Assembly (NCBI GenBank): GCA_036874045.1
Contig: CM072335.1
Location: 18,483,501 to 18,547,500 of the forward strand
DNA from: Cymodocea nodosa
Taxonomy: Eukaryota > Streptophyta > Magnoliopsida > Alismatales > Cymodoceaceae
Direction of reading: 5' to 3'
Length of the DNA stretch: 64,000 bases
A program made the translations under genes and the position numbers. Each line of letters opens with the position of its first letter. Position 1 is the first letter of the stretch. This document shows positions 23,520-33,444 of the stretch, piece by piece. The notes beneath the pieces are model-generated. The model saw nothing but the letters and a program-made list of their open reading frames with translations. It made no database searches and was not told the origin of the DNA.

Positions 23520-23735
23520 CAATATATATATATATAAAATATAAAAATCATTACGGTTCAACCGATTGGATCCATCGGTATGACCGAAACATAAAAAAAT
23601 ATGTATATTAATTTTAAGAAAAAAATGTTGGTTTTACCGAAACATAGTATCGGTTCAACTGGAAAAAATAATTAAGTCTGACCGAAACATAGTATCGATT
23701 AAACAGAGAAAAAAAAAAAAAAAGTTAAATAGAAA
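23520..23735 (+). repeat. CCGAAACATAGTATCGG minisatellite, G1
   Basis: About three or four copies of a 60-70-bp unit whose core ACCGAAACATAGTATCGGTT is an imperfect palindrome, separated by A-rich spacers. The block lies between the pol stop and the third ORF. The homologous block in G2 is longer (42640-43040). Confidence 0.8.
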
Positions 23736-23792
23736 AACTATTATCTATATTAGTTTTATTATTATATCTGTTTGTACGGGGAGTCTGTTGAG

Positions 23793-23880
23793 TACGCTTA
23801 ACTCAACGAGCTTACTCCGTTGAGTCTTGAGTTAGTCAACGAGCTTATTCCGTTGAGTTAACTATAACTCAACGGAGTAC
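23793..23880 (+). repeat. Perfect hairpin cluster upstream of third ORF, G1
   Basis: Arm TCCGTTGAGTTA at 23849-23860, loop ACTA, and its exact reverse complement at 23865-23876. Further CCGTTGAGT and CAACGAG copies lie to the left. The 12-bp arms are perfect. Confidence 0.85.
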
Positions 23881-23929
23881 TATAGCTAAAATCGCGGATA
23901 AAATAGTAATAGTTGGTCCGGGAAATGAC

Positions 23930-24059
23930 CCGATTACCCGCCTAAACTTAGGGCTTATTTATCTAAAACCTAGGGTTTTGGGGGCATTATCTGGCAAATT
24001 ATTTAGAATCTAGAACAGTAGAAATCAGAGTGATTTCGTGCTGTTGGGTAACTCCACGA
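23930..24059 (+). promoter_or_regulatory. Possible internal promoter/leader of third ORF
   Basis: GC-richer than its surroundings, with TATTTAT near 23957 and CTAAAACCTAGGGTTTTG just after it. The G3 version contains AAACCCTAGG, similar to the telo-box found near start sites of plant housekeeping genes. It ends at the start codon of the third ORF. It could have been taken from a host gene. Function inferred. Confidence 0.3.
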
Positions 24060-25878
24060 TGAGGAACAGTTGTCAGGACCTCTAGTTCAGCTAACAAAAC
24101 CTTTGCCACGATTAGCATTTGTTTGGCCGAGAACTGAAGAAGAAGAGAAAGAATTTACTAGCTTGGTCAAAACAGCAAGAGACCAAGGTGATACTTAAGA
24201 AATAGCTATGGCTAAGGCACATATTTTATATGATGCCATTAAGAGAAAAAGGGTCGAAGAAAGGATAAGGGCCCAATACAAAATAAAAGTTGAATAGTAT
24301 CAGGCAGCAGCTACTGCCAAACCTATTGCAAAAAGAGATGAAGCTAGTCCTTCGAGACTAGTAATTTTAGAAAAAGTTAAACAAGAAGAGCCAGTACCTA
24401 TAGCTCGAAGGCTTGTAGAGCTTACTTTTGTAGATTTAATTTCAGAAGATGAAGAGGAAGAAGAGGCACAACTAATCAGAAAAAAGAAAGGAAAAGAAAA
24501 AGTGCTTGAAAATGAGGAAATTAAATCTGAAGTACCAATTTTTATAAGGCCTGTGGAGCAAATTTTTATTAACCTGCTATCTGATTCTGAGGAGGAGTAG
24601 GAGGAGCTGCAGCAGTAGGAGTAGAGAAAAGAAGAAAATCAGGCTGAAATTAGTCTACAGCCTATACAAGAAGAAACAGAAATTAGGGCAGAAACTGAAT
24701 TGCTTGTGACTCCATCCCAATCTGTTACAGAATCAGAAAGAACAGTAACAGAACAGATTGGTAGTCAGGAGGAAGAAGAAAGAGTAGAAAATGAAGAGAA
24801 TGAAAGAAGTCATTTGGACAAAAATAATTTCACAAATTCCATTGAAGAGCAAGAAATGCTTCAGCAATATATGGAAAGAATTCAAGATAGAGTGGAGAGT
24901 TCTACCGGCTCACCACCACAAACAAAAACAGAAATAGAAATTCAAGAATCTATAAAAAATGTTCAAATGCAGCCTATGCTAGAGGAAGAGCAAGTACAAA
25001 CCCGTCTGGAACAACAAAGTCAACTTCCTAACCTGACTAAAACAACAATTTTGAATGAAGTACATTTTTGTAGTCAGGAAGCTTATACCAAATACCAAGA
25101 AATAAGGGGTTATGACATTATTTACAGTAGACCAGTAAATTGAGATGGAATGCAAGAAATCAAAGATCTATTTGAATTCCAAGGTCTACTGCAATTCATT
25201 TCTCAAGAGAGAGGGCATGCAGTATATGAGAATTTAGTGCCCTATTTTTATGCAAATTTAAGAGAAAGAGAAGGAGGATTAATTTCAAACGTGGAGGAAG
25301 TTGATGTACAGATAACACCAGAGCTTCTCCACAACATTTTTGGATTGAAGAATGAAGGAATAAAAATTTTGGAAGATACAACTACCATCGCGTAGACTGA
25401 ACAAGAAATCAAAGATTGTTTAGCTATCAATCCTGGTGTACCTTTATTAAACAGACTGAAGCATTTAAGTGGTAAGGCACACATGGTAGCTAACATTTTG
25501 ATTAAAAATGTCTATCAACGACAGGGCCATGACATAGAATTAAGTTAATTTGTCAAATGGGCCACATATGCAGTTGTAAACAGGATTCAAATAAATTGGT
25601 CTGTAGTTTTTATCTCCAAGCTGAAAGTAGTAAAGAAAAAATTGTTTTATGGAGATTTGATTCCATTACTGATGGTGGACTGTATCGATTTCACTAAATG
25701 GACATCAAAAAGGATCAGATCAAGAACCATTTCAGTGAAAGAATACAGAAATTTTGTAGCTGCAGAGATAGTTGTACCTTCTGGAGGCATTACAGGAGCT
25801 GTAGAAAGAATTAATCAATTAGAACTTCAATTAGAAAAACTCTAAAAGGAAGTAGATGAACTTAGGAATAGAGATTAA
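24060..25878 (+). pseudogene. G1 third ORF (PF20167-like), broken
   Basis: Starts near ATG 24060 and ends at TAA 25876-25878 (ELRNRD). The first part contains FVWPRTEEEEKEFTSLVKTA, then long Glu-rich acidic stretches (ISEDEEEEEAQLIRKKKGKE), likely disordered. The C-terminal third is a folded-looking domain: IIYSRPVN, LFEFQGLLQF, VPYFYANL, ITPELLHNIFGLKNEG, LLNRLKHLSGKAHMVANIL, FVKWATYAVVNRIQINW, FYGDLIPLL, and a Leu heptad LELQLEKL near the end. This resembles the plant transposon PF20167 domain from memory. Stops break it (for example at 24598, 25141, 25393, 25546, 25843), and about 300 bp near the start are missing relative to G3. No signal peptide or membrane segment is visible, so it is not an obvious envelope protein. 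Confidence 0.75.
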
Positions 25879-26546
25879 ATTGTATTGCTCGTCTACTTGT
25901 GTAAAATTGTATGAAATTATATGATGTACTTGTAATGTAATTGATTCATATTAATGAATATAATTTTTCAGATGCAATTTTCATACGTGTTTTGAATATG
26001 AAATGAATGGAATTTATTAAATATTATGTAATTTGTGGAACTTTATGAATGAATATGTAACATATTTACAATTTGCTGAATGGCAGGATAATTGCTTAAA
26101 AATTTCTACATGTGGCAAGGTAAAATGTAAATTCTACATAACATAAAATGACCTACAAGTTAAATCTTTATACAATGTTCAGATTTAAATGAATTTTGAT
26201 TAGAATGATGCATTAATGACATAGATTTAACTTTATTTCAGTTAGCAAAATGAAAAAAAAAAGCAGAGAGAAATTTACGAGAGTAAAACTTAGAAGTTGC
26301 TAAGTCTTAACTCAACGAAGTAAGTTCGTTGAGTTAACCGTAACTCCACGAGGTCAGTAATATAATATAAGGTCACTCCGTTGAGTTATCTGTGACTCAA
26401 CGAAGTTAGTCCGTGGAGTTAGTAATAGTAACCGATTGTGTTCCATTGAGTTATCTATAACTCAACGAGGTTAGTTCGTGGATTAAGCAGAACGGTTATT
26501 CTTTTAACCACGAACGACACTTCGTCGGCTTAGCGGTTACTAAAAT
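25879..26546 (+). other. Spacer with hairpin cluster, G1
   Basis: No coding frame seen. At 26300-26490 several GTTGAGTTA ... TAACTCCACGAG and CCGTTGAGTTATCTGTGACTC-type inverted repeats occur, then AACGGTTATT. The same block is at 43660-43870 in G2 and 52060-52280 in G3. It could be a promoter or RNA-structure region for the gag/F-box transcript. Confidence 0.55.
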
Positions 26547-26786
26547 TTGAAATTAATAGTAGTACACGTACCCATAAAAATAGGAACCACGATGCATGTT
26601 GCAAGACACATTCTTGCAATGAGATTTATTCACTTTATGGATGTACATTATATATACAAATCACAATGTTATTTACGAGTTACCAACACTTTTAAAAGAA
26701 AGGAGAATGCTTTGGAGAAACTGGAAGGAGAAGCAGCTGATTCAACTTTATCCGACAACAAATATTTACTGAATGGAAAGCTTTAG
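26547..26786 (+). CDS. Small leader ORF upstream of gag/F-box exon
   Basis: Open for 79 codons (the start counted here is TTG-type; a later Met lies near codon 11) with THVARH- and RFIHFMDVHYIY-like text. It is open in G3 (52036-51785) and shortened by a frameshift in G2 (43900-44121). It overlaps the MESFRL exon in another frame. I recognise no domain. It may be an upstream ORF or simply leader sequence. Confidence 0.3.
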   Translation: MKLIVVHVPIKIGTTMHVARHILAMRFIHFMDVHYIYKSQCYLRVTNTFKRKENALEKLEGEAADSTLSDNKYLLNGKL

Positions 26787-28163
26787 ACTGGTATGTAATT
26801 AATCTTCTGCTATTTATTTATGAACACATGGACCCGTTCTCTAAGCACTAAACGATTAGTAAGAACACCTACCTAGGAATTTTCATTGCAGAGGAGTACT
26901 AAAAAATTTTCTGAACTGAACTTTAACGAAATTCTTTGGGGTGTAGCTAACCTTTCTTTAAAAGAGAACGTAGAGATGGCTATTCCAGTAGAAAAACCAT
27001 TAGGAGAGATTCTGTATCCGGAATTAGTTGATGAACCTTCATGTATTCGATTGCCAAACTTTGAGGGAGATAGGTTTGAACTGAAATCTAATTATATTAG
27101 TCAATTGCTACATTTTCATGGATTAGAAAGAGAGGATGACTATTATTTTCTTAGAGGATTTAATGAAGTTTGTCAAATGATGAAAATGCCAAACATGAGT
27201 ATAGATGCTATTAAACTTAGATATATCCCTTTTTCTTTAAAAGACACAGCTAAGAGATGGTTATATACTCTGTCGCCTGATTCAATTTCTACATGGACTG
27301 AATTTTGCTCTGTTTTTCTGGAAAAATATTATCCAACACATCAAACGATTAAAAATAAGAAGGAAATATTAATGTGTAGCCAAAAACAAGGTGAATCATT
27401 CTAGAAATATTTTGAAAGATTTAAAGATTTACTGACTCAATGTCCACATCATGCAATGAGTAAAGCACAATTAATAGGTATAATTTATGAAGGCATAGAT
27501 GTTTCAACGAAATCTTTATTAGAATCTACTTATCAAAATGGATTTTTAAAGTTATGTAGTGAAGAAGCATGGGCATATTTAGAAAACTTTGCAAAAAGAA
27601 CTACATAGTGGGAAAATTTGGCTGAAGCTAATGCAAATAAAAAAATATTGCCAAGAGGAATGCATGAAATAGATTCAAGTACTATGCTTGAGGTGAAATT
27701 AAATGAATTAACAAAGAAAATAGAAGAGTTATCATTAAATCAAAAGCTAGCAGAAAAGAATGCAAACATAAATGATTTAGATATTATTTATGCTAGAAAC
27801 CAGAGAGATAACTTGGGAAATTCTTATAATCCTAATTGGAGAAATCACCCGAATTTATCTTGGAGAAACAACAACTTCTAGGGAGGAGAAAATATAAATG
27901 AGAAGAATATAAGTTATGAAGCATTATTGGAACAAGGATCTAGAATAGAGAAATTAGAAAAGATAATCCAACAATTAAACAATCGTCTCGATTTTGTATT
28001 TGGAAGTACTGCAATTCAAAATCAGAATAGAAATATACCACTTAGACAGAAGGAACCAATGGAAGGTAGACCTACTGGAGTATTGCCAATACAAGCTATA
28101 CCTAATCCTGTCAATAGAACGGTCAATGAAATTAATACTTCTTCTAGGAGGATAGCTGAATGA
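26773..28163 (+). pseudogene. G1 gag (capsid), split by a short intron; broken
   Basis: The main frame (26892-28163, 424 codons including stop) has no ATG near its start; TAG at 26874-26876 closes it upstream. A six-codon exon, MESFRL (26773-26790), ends at donor GTATGT. An acceptor TTTTCATTGCAG ends at 26891. Joining them keeps the frame, with a 101-nt intron. Capsid text: IRLPNFEGDRFELKSNYISQ, YFLRGFNEVCQMM, IKLRYIPFSLKDTAKRWLY, DSISTWTEF, and QCPHHAMSKAQLIGIIYEGID. This is Athila-type gag. Stops at 27402, 27607 and 27880 interrupt it; the first is TAG where G3 has TGG. No zinc knuckle follows; the knuckle is at the start of pol instead. The placement 3' of pol is unusual. Confidence 0.8.
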
Positions 28164-29491
28164 AGCAGCATATCTGAAGCAACTATCTATATGTATATAT
28201 GTTTTTATTTTTTAGTTAATAGTATCGTAGAGTCAGTCCTTAACTCAATGAACTTATTCCGTTGAGTTATGCCTTAACTCCACGAGGGTGTGTAGTAGTT
28301 ATGTTAATTTTTTGTCTCTACTAAATTTTTGTTTGTGTTATACAGAATCAACAAATGGAATTGATGCAATTACCGTTGGATGCACTAAGGGAAGTACTGA
28401 GTAACTTGTCAACTAAAGATCTGTGCAAGCTGTGTTGTGTATCAAAGGAAATTAAAGACTGTATTGAAGAAAAATATTTTCAAGGACTACAAGCTGCAAA
28501 AATGACTAAGATTAGAGATGGATTCATATGGAGGTCATTTAATCATAGTTCAAATACCCATGAATATTTGGCTATGGAAGAAACTACTAGAATTCCACCC
28601 AATACATTAGAAGGAATAAATCATATTATGGGGATAGATGAAGGATTAATCATATATAGGATGAGACCAAGGTATGCAAGTTTATTATTACCTGATATTT
28701 TGATAAGAAATCCTATAACAGGAGAAGAATGGAATATAGGAAGACCTAATAGATTTGAAGTACCAACTGTAAATTGTGGATCGGCTTTAATATTTTTTGA
28801 TAAAAATTCTGCAATTCTTGAAAAATTATATTATTGGAGACCTACAGGAAATTGGGGTGAAGATTTATGCTTAAGTGTGTATAATTTTCTGAATAGATCT
28901 TGGAATGAAAATATTATGATATATCTAGGACAGAAATCATTAATTAACCAAACACATGTCATACTTGATGGATATATATATCTTGTCACAGATATTTCAA
29001 TTGCATTTGGATCTGATTTATACATAGTGAGCATAGACAGTTATGATGAATATATAGAAATTTTACTTGTACCGAGTGATATAGCTAAACCACCATTTAC
29101 AGAATTTAATAAAATTCAAATAGGAATGTGGTATAATGAAGAAGATGATCCTACTTTATGTCTGATAAGATGGTGGGATGAACTGATGAAATTTCAAATA
29201 TGGATTATGGAAGACATAAATGAATGGAAGTGGGAAGAGAAGTATATTGAAATAGATGTAGAAATAGAAACTGGTACATTACCCTGGAACCAACAAGGAT
29301 CCCTTTCTACATTTCATATCATTAATAGTAATACACTTATATTTAGAATTTATAATATATTACACGTTTACAAATTAAGGAGCAAGAACTGCATGAAAAA
29401 AGAATTAATAGCAAGAAGAACTATGCCTAAAAAGTTTGCTTGGACTGATACATTTATTCCATTTGTTCCTACTTTTCAATCATGTTCTTAA
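26773..29491 (+). CDS. F-box protein encoded by retrotransposon G1, exons 26773-26790 and 28346-29491
   Basis: Exon 2 is open for 382 codons including stop. With exon 1 (MESFRL) the protein is 387 residues. Residues about 12-45 are an F-box: LPLDALREVLSNLSTKDL then KLCCVSKEIKD. The rest resembles the plant F-box-associated region: GLIIYR, ILIRNPITGEEWNIGRP, WGEDLCLSVYNFLNRSWNE, HVILDGYIYLVTD, IWIMEDINEWKWEE, LIARRTMPKKFAW. F-box proteins bind SKP1 and select substrates for SCF ubiquitin ligases; here the substrate is unknown. This is the only long ORF of G1 without a stop. G2 has one nonsense change and G3 two. The ORF is not from the usual retrotransposon gene set and was probably captured from a host F-box gene. 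Confidence 0.8.
26791..28345 (+). other. Inferred intron with alternative acceptors, G1
   Basis: The donor is GTATGT at 26791. The proximal acceptor ends at 26891 (gives gag) and the distal acceptor GTTATACAG ends at 28345 (gives the F-box ORF). G2 lacks precisely this segment: its sequence passes from CTTCAGACTG (ending 44140) to AATCGACAAATGG. G3 keeps the intron (51792-50240 minus). The presence/absence polymorphism at exact GT and AG borders is direct evidence for splicing of the long intron. Use of the short intron is inferred from frame and motifs. Confidence 0.8.
28164..28345 (+). other. Gag-F-box intergenic segment, intron end
   Basis: Contains one hairpin unit (CTCAATGAACTTATTCCGTT then GAGTTA at about 28244-28268) and a T-rich run before the acceptor TACAG at 28341-28345, a suitable polypyrimidine tract. 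Confidence 0.55.
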
Positions 29492-31236
29492 GCTGTAATT
29501 TTGTGTGTTTAATGTTGTGTGTATTCTATGTTTATGTATAAAAAAAAAAAAAAAAAAATCAATCTAGTTTGTTGGTATCTATTCTGGGAAATCAACTGGC
29601 TTGCTTGTGAGCCACCATAGGCATAGGAGTATGGGTTCCATACAAGACACTGATTTATTAATATCTGTTAAGTGTTATTTTGTTTTATATTTTACTTTTA
29701 ACTGTGAATGAAAAGTTTTTCAGAATCAAAAATCGGAATATGCAAGAGATACATACAAAACAAGGTATGTAACCAGTTACTTACCCTAAATTTTAAATCA
29801 AACAAAACTATATTCATGCCTACTACAATTACTATACTTATTGTCAAATCTTTTACATTGAGGACAATGCAAAATGTAGGTATGGGGGGGAGGTAAATAA
29901 AGTAACAACCATGTAAGTTTGTTAATTAAAAAAAATTAAAATGGTACTGCAAAGTTTTGTGGAAATTGAAAATTTTTATGAACTTGCTGTAACTATCTGA
30001 TAATTGAGACTGTAAAATTTATAATTTGTAACTACTTGAATGTTATATTTAGAAGGCTATATATGATGCTATAGAATTTACTATTTATGCAAATCTAGAT
30101 GTAGTATCTTATGATTTTTCTGAATTTCATGAGTTTAATAGTTTCACGATTTTAAAATGAAATCAAAATGCTTAATGAAAAATCAGTAAATTATCTGAAG
30201 TCCTGAAGGAGTTGAGATGTGAATTCTAGATTAAATGAAACACATATGATTAAAGATACATTTAATTTGACTGATTGAACTTGTAGAATGATTTTTGTGT
30301 AGATCTTATTAAACTACAGAAAAAGTATGAGCTTATTGTTATGGATTCATATTTTTAGTAAATGATAGAAACATGACTATATGAGATTGGTGTTTTACTT
30401 CATCTATATTAATGAAATACGTACATATACAGTATGTGATTAATGCTTTGTTTTGTGTGTATTTTGATTGAAAAAAAAAAAAGAAGGAAAAAAGAGAAAA
30501 AATTGAGAGTTTATTGACTTGTTTGATCACGAGCCTTTTGTACTTGAGCAGATAGGTATGTAAGGATTGTTGACCTGAAAAAGGACTCTTGAAATCTAGT
30601 AACCTAAGATCCTGATCAGATCTAGGATTGTTGACTGAAAGCTCGTTAAATGGGTACATTAGAAAGCTCATGTACGATTCAAGCTTGTCAAATTAACTTT
30701 TAAAGTAAAAAAAAAAAAGAGAGAGAAGAAAAGAAAAAGAAAAAGAAAAAAAAAAAAAAAACATATACTGTTCTGAAAAGATACAAGTGTTTTGTGAAAT
30801 ATAGATATCTTATGAATCGAGTATATTTTCTGTAATCTAGAATTGGTGTAATATGAATCTAGAATTAACTTTTGAAGTTGTTTTAATGGAGATACAATTC
30901 TTTATTCTACTTGTCTTAATCATATTGAATTGGATTGTACTTTGATTCGTATGTTGTTGAAATTTCTTCTAGAAATCTTATTGGAAAATTCAAGATAGCA
31001 GATGATGAAAAGAAGAACAAACGATAATATAATTAACACCTATGTGATGATGATATACTTTGTATGTAATTGACATATATTCTAAGTATATTAGCAGGTT
31101 GATTACTAAAACTTACAGAATATATATTCTTATGCTAACAGAAAAGAAAAAAAGAAGAAGAAGAATTAATTCTAGCAATTTTTGAAAGACCAATTAATTA
31201 GATCTTAGTTTGCTAAGGGACTAGCAAAATTTAGGT
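29492..31236 (+). other. G1 3' spacer
   Basis: AT-rich and noncoding as far as I can see, with poly(A) and AG-rich runs (29540, 30472, 30709-30761). It includes a conserved block with hairpin CATTG-AGGA-CAATG and a G7 purine run (29856-29893). Its first 140 bp are also the last part retained by G3 before truncation. Confidence 0.65.
29856..29893 (+). other. Conserved hairpin and internal purine tract, G1
   Basis: CATTG at 29856-29860, loop AGGA, CAATG at 29865-29869, then GGGGGGGAGG at 29884. G2 has the same at 45720-45757. I recall similar GGGGAC AATG / TTTGGGGG blocks downstream of pol in Athila-type elements. It may be a second plus-strand primer or a packaging structure. Confidence 0.55.
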
Positions 31237-31246
31237 ATGGGGGAAG
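31237..31246 (+). other. G1 polypurine tract
   Basis: ATGGGGGAAG directly abuts the TGTTTAG start of the right LTR, as expected for the plus-strand primer. Confidence 0.9.
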
Positions 31247-33439
31247 TGTTTAGAATGAAAAAGTGCATATTATTAACGGTTAAATGATGGTTAAGTGCAT
31301 AATATTTAGCTTATCATATGAGAATTAAGCTATTATGTTATAATTGCACTATTATATACTTTAATTGAAGAATCTGCTTAATTTTGGGGAATTAATGTCA
31401 ATTTAGTACATTTCTGAACTATCGGTAAGTTGCAGGCTGTGAAATTCTTAAGTATCTAAATTTTCTGATATTTCGGACAATTATGTTTAACAGACCGAAC
31501 ATGTCGGATAGTTATGTTTAAATTGCCGAACAGTTATGTTTTGAAAGAATATTTTATTATTTCCTGAAGTACACGTGTCAAAACCATAATGCATGACTTA
31601 AGTGAACTTTCGGTGAGTTATCTCTAACTATCTGAAATTATAGCTGGGCATCGGACAGTTATATGTGTAACCCTCTGAAATATCTTTTTATTTATAAAAT
31701 AGCTGTGGACACATGTCATGTTCTAGTAAAGTGACTTAAGAGGATTTTCAGTGAGTTAGTTGTAACTATCCGAAATGCATCTGAGCATCGGATAGTTAGA
31801 CCTGTAACTCTCTGAAATGTGTATTTTATTATTAAACTACTGCTGACACGTGTCAAGATTTGGTAAATTTACTTAAGTTATATATCAGTGAGTTAGCTGT
31901 AACTATCCGAAATGCATCTGAGTATCGGATAGTTAAGTTTATAAGTATCCAAAATGCACTTGAGCATCGGATAGTTAAATTTTTGCACGTGTTTTATAGT
32001 TAAATCAACGAAGAAAGTCCGTTGAGTTATCTGTAACTCCATGGGCTATTTATTTTCTAATATGCCACTGTAGCGGTTGCAGAAACAGGACAGTTGGAAG
32101 AAAAACCACGATTGCATGTATTGCGCAGGGAGAAGAAATCATCACCGTTGATATGAGTGAAGGAAATCCAACCGATCATTCAAGCAGAAACAGTTACTAC
32201 TGAAGAAATATAAAAGAAAAGAAGAAAAAGAAGTGCATGTGTGATCGATGGACGACCAGTGTATACAGGGGAGGAGCACCGAGCTTTTTGCAGACAGTAT
32301 CTACGATTCTCCAAAGTACCACACCAACCATCGTTACCACCACCATATCTACCATAATCACCAACCATCAGAGGTCTATGAGAATACTTTCTTGATGTCG
32401 GGTCGATTCCGAGCCAAACATAGTGCCTGACAACCATTATGAGGAGTGATCGCGTCACGGGAAGGGAAGCCATTTTCACCAAGCGCCGACTCATATTTCA
32501 GGAGATCGTAAAGCTTTTAGCCTTGGCTTTGGGTTGATGCCTATATGCTGAAGAGAAGATTATCTTGCAATTCTGGACTCGTGATTCTATAGGGAGAGGA
32601 GACAAAATTGTAAGTGGTTTAATTTTCAGTGGTGTAATCGCGTTGCAAGTAGTGTCGGAAGTATTTACTGTCAAGTGAGATTACTTTACATTTCATCTTT
32701 CGCCCATTTCCATGTTCATATTAAAACAAAAATACCAAAAACAATTTATCTATGTTTGTATGTTGTATTGTTTGTGTTGCATCGTGATTAATGTTATCTT
32801 TGTTAGTGTTGTGATTGTTTTATGTTTATTTTAGTTTTACAGTTTACTTAAATTGGTTCGTTCAAAAGACTTAAAAATTTTAATGGTTACTGTTTGAATT
32901 ATCTGAATGTTAGTATTGCTTAATGATAAATCCAGTGTTTACTAACATTAAAGAGTTTAATTGATGTTATTTACAATCTGTGGAATCGCTCAATGGTTGG
33001 CCGAATTCCTTTGTAAATAGTAGTATTAAAAAGAAAAGACAGGCTCGTGGAGTTAACTTAAGTCCACAAGGTTAGTCTGTTGAGTTAGCCATAATTCAAC
33101 GAACTTTATCTGTTGAGTTAACTGTAATTCAATGGAGAGCTTATTGAATATATAAATTTGATTGTTAACAAACGAACAGTTCTCAAATTCTTCAGCAATT
33201 CCCTGTGGGATCGACCTGTATTTGCACACTGATACAATAGACACTATGCACTTGTAGTTAAAGTACAAATTGGAATTAATATCTAAATTGTATTAAAGGT
33301 TGTTTGTTTACTTCTAAAAGAAAGAATAGGCATAAAGATAAATTAACTAAAAAAGAAGAAGTAACAAATCCAAATTTTTTTGGTACATTATTGGAGATCT
33401 AATCAGATACTTTGGTGTAGTGCTGGGAAAACACAAACA
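31247..33439 (+). mobile_element. G1 3' LTR
   Basis: 2193 bp, starting TGTTTAGAATG and ending ACACAAACA before TGTCA. It contains the U3 hairpin array, TATA box at 32209, GTAAGT at about 32610 and the antisense open frame 32494-32180. It is collinear with the left LTR with scattered transitions. Confidence 0.92.
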
Positions 33440-33444
33440 TGTCA
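33440..33444. repeat. Target site duplication of G1, right
   Basis: TGTCA, identical to 17178-17182. Confidence 0.93.

Larger units (their letters stand above)
17183..33439 (+). mobile_element. Gypsy G1, Athila-like, complete with two LTRs
   Basis: A 16.3-kb element nested in the third ORF of copia B, with a 5-bp target duplication. Order: LTR, PBS, zinc knuckle region, RT, RNase H, integrase, third ORF, small ORF, split gag, F-box ORF, long 3' spacer, purine tract, LTR. The protease is missing through an in-frame deletion. The two LTRs (2206 and 2193 bp) are very similar. The lineage call rests on the primer site, the FMDDF box, the gag text (AKRWLYTLSPDSISTW, QCPHH) and the absence of a chromodomain. 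Gag lying 3' of pol is not the usual gypsy order. Confidence 0.92.

Noticed and set aside
24060-25878. Third ORF as an envelope gene
   Set aside because: Env-like position only; no signal peptide, transmembrane segment or cleavage site seen.
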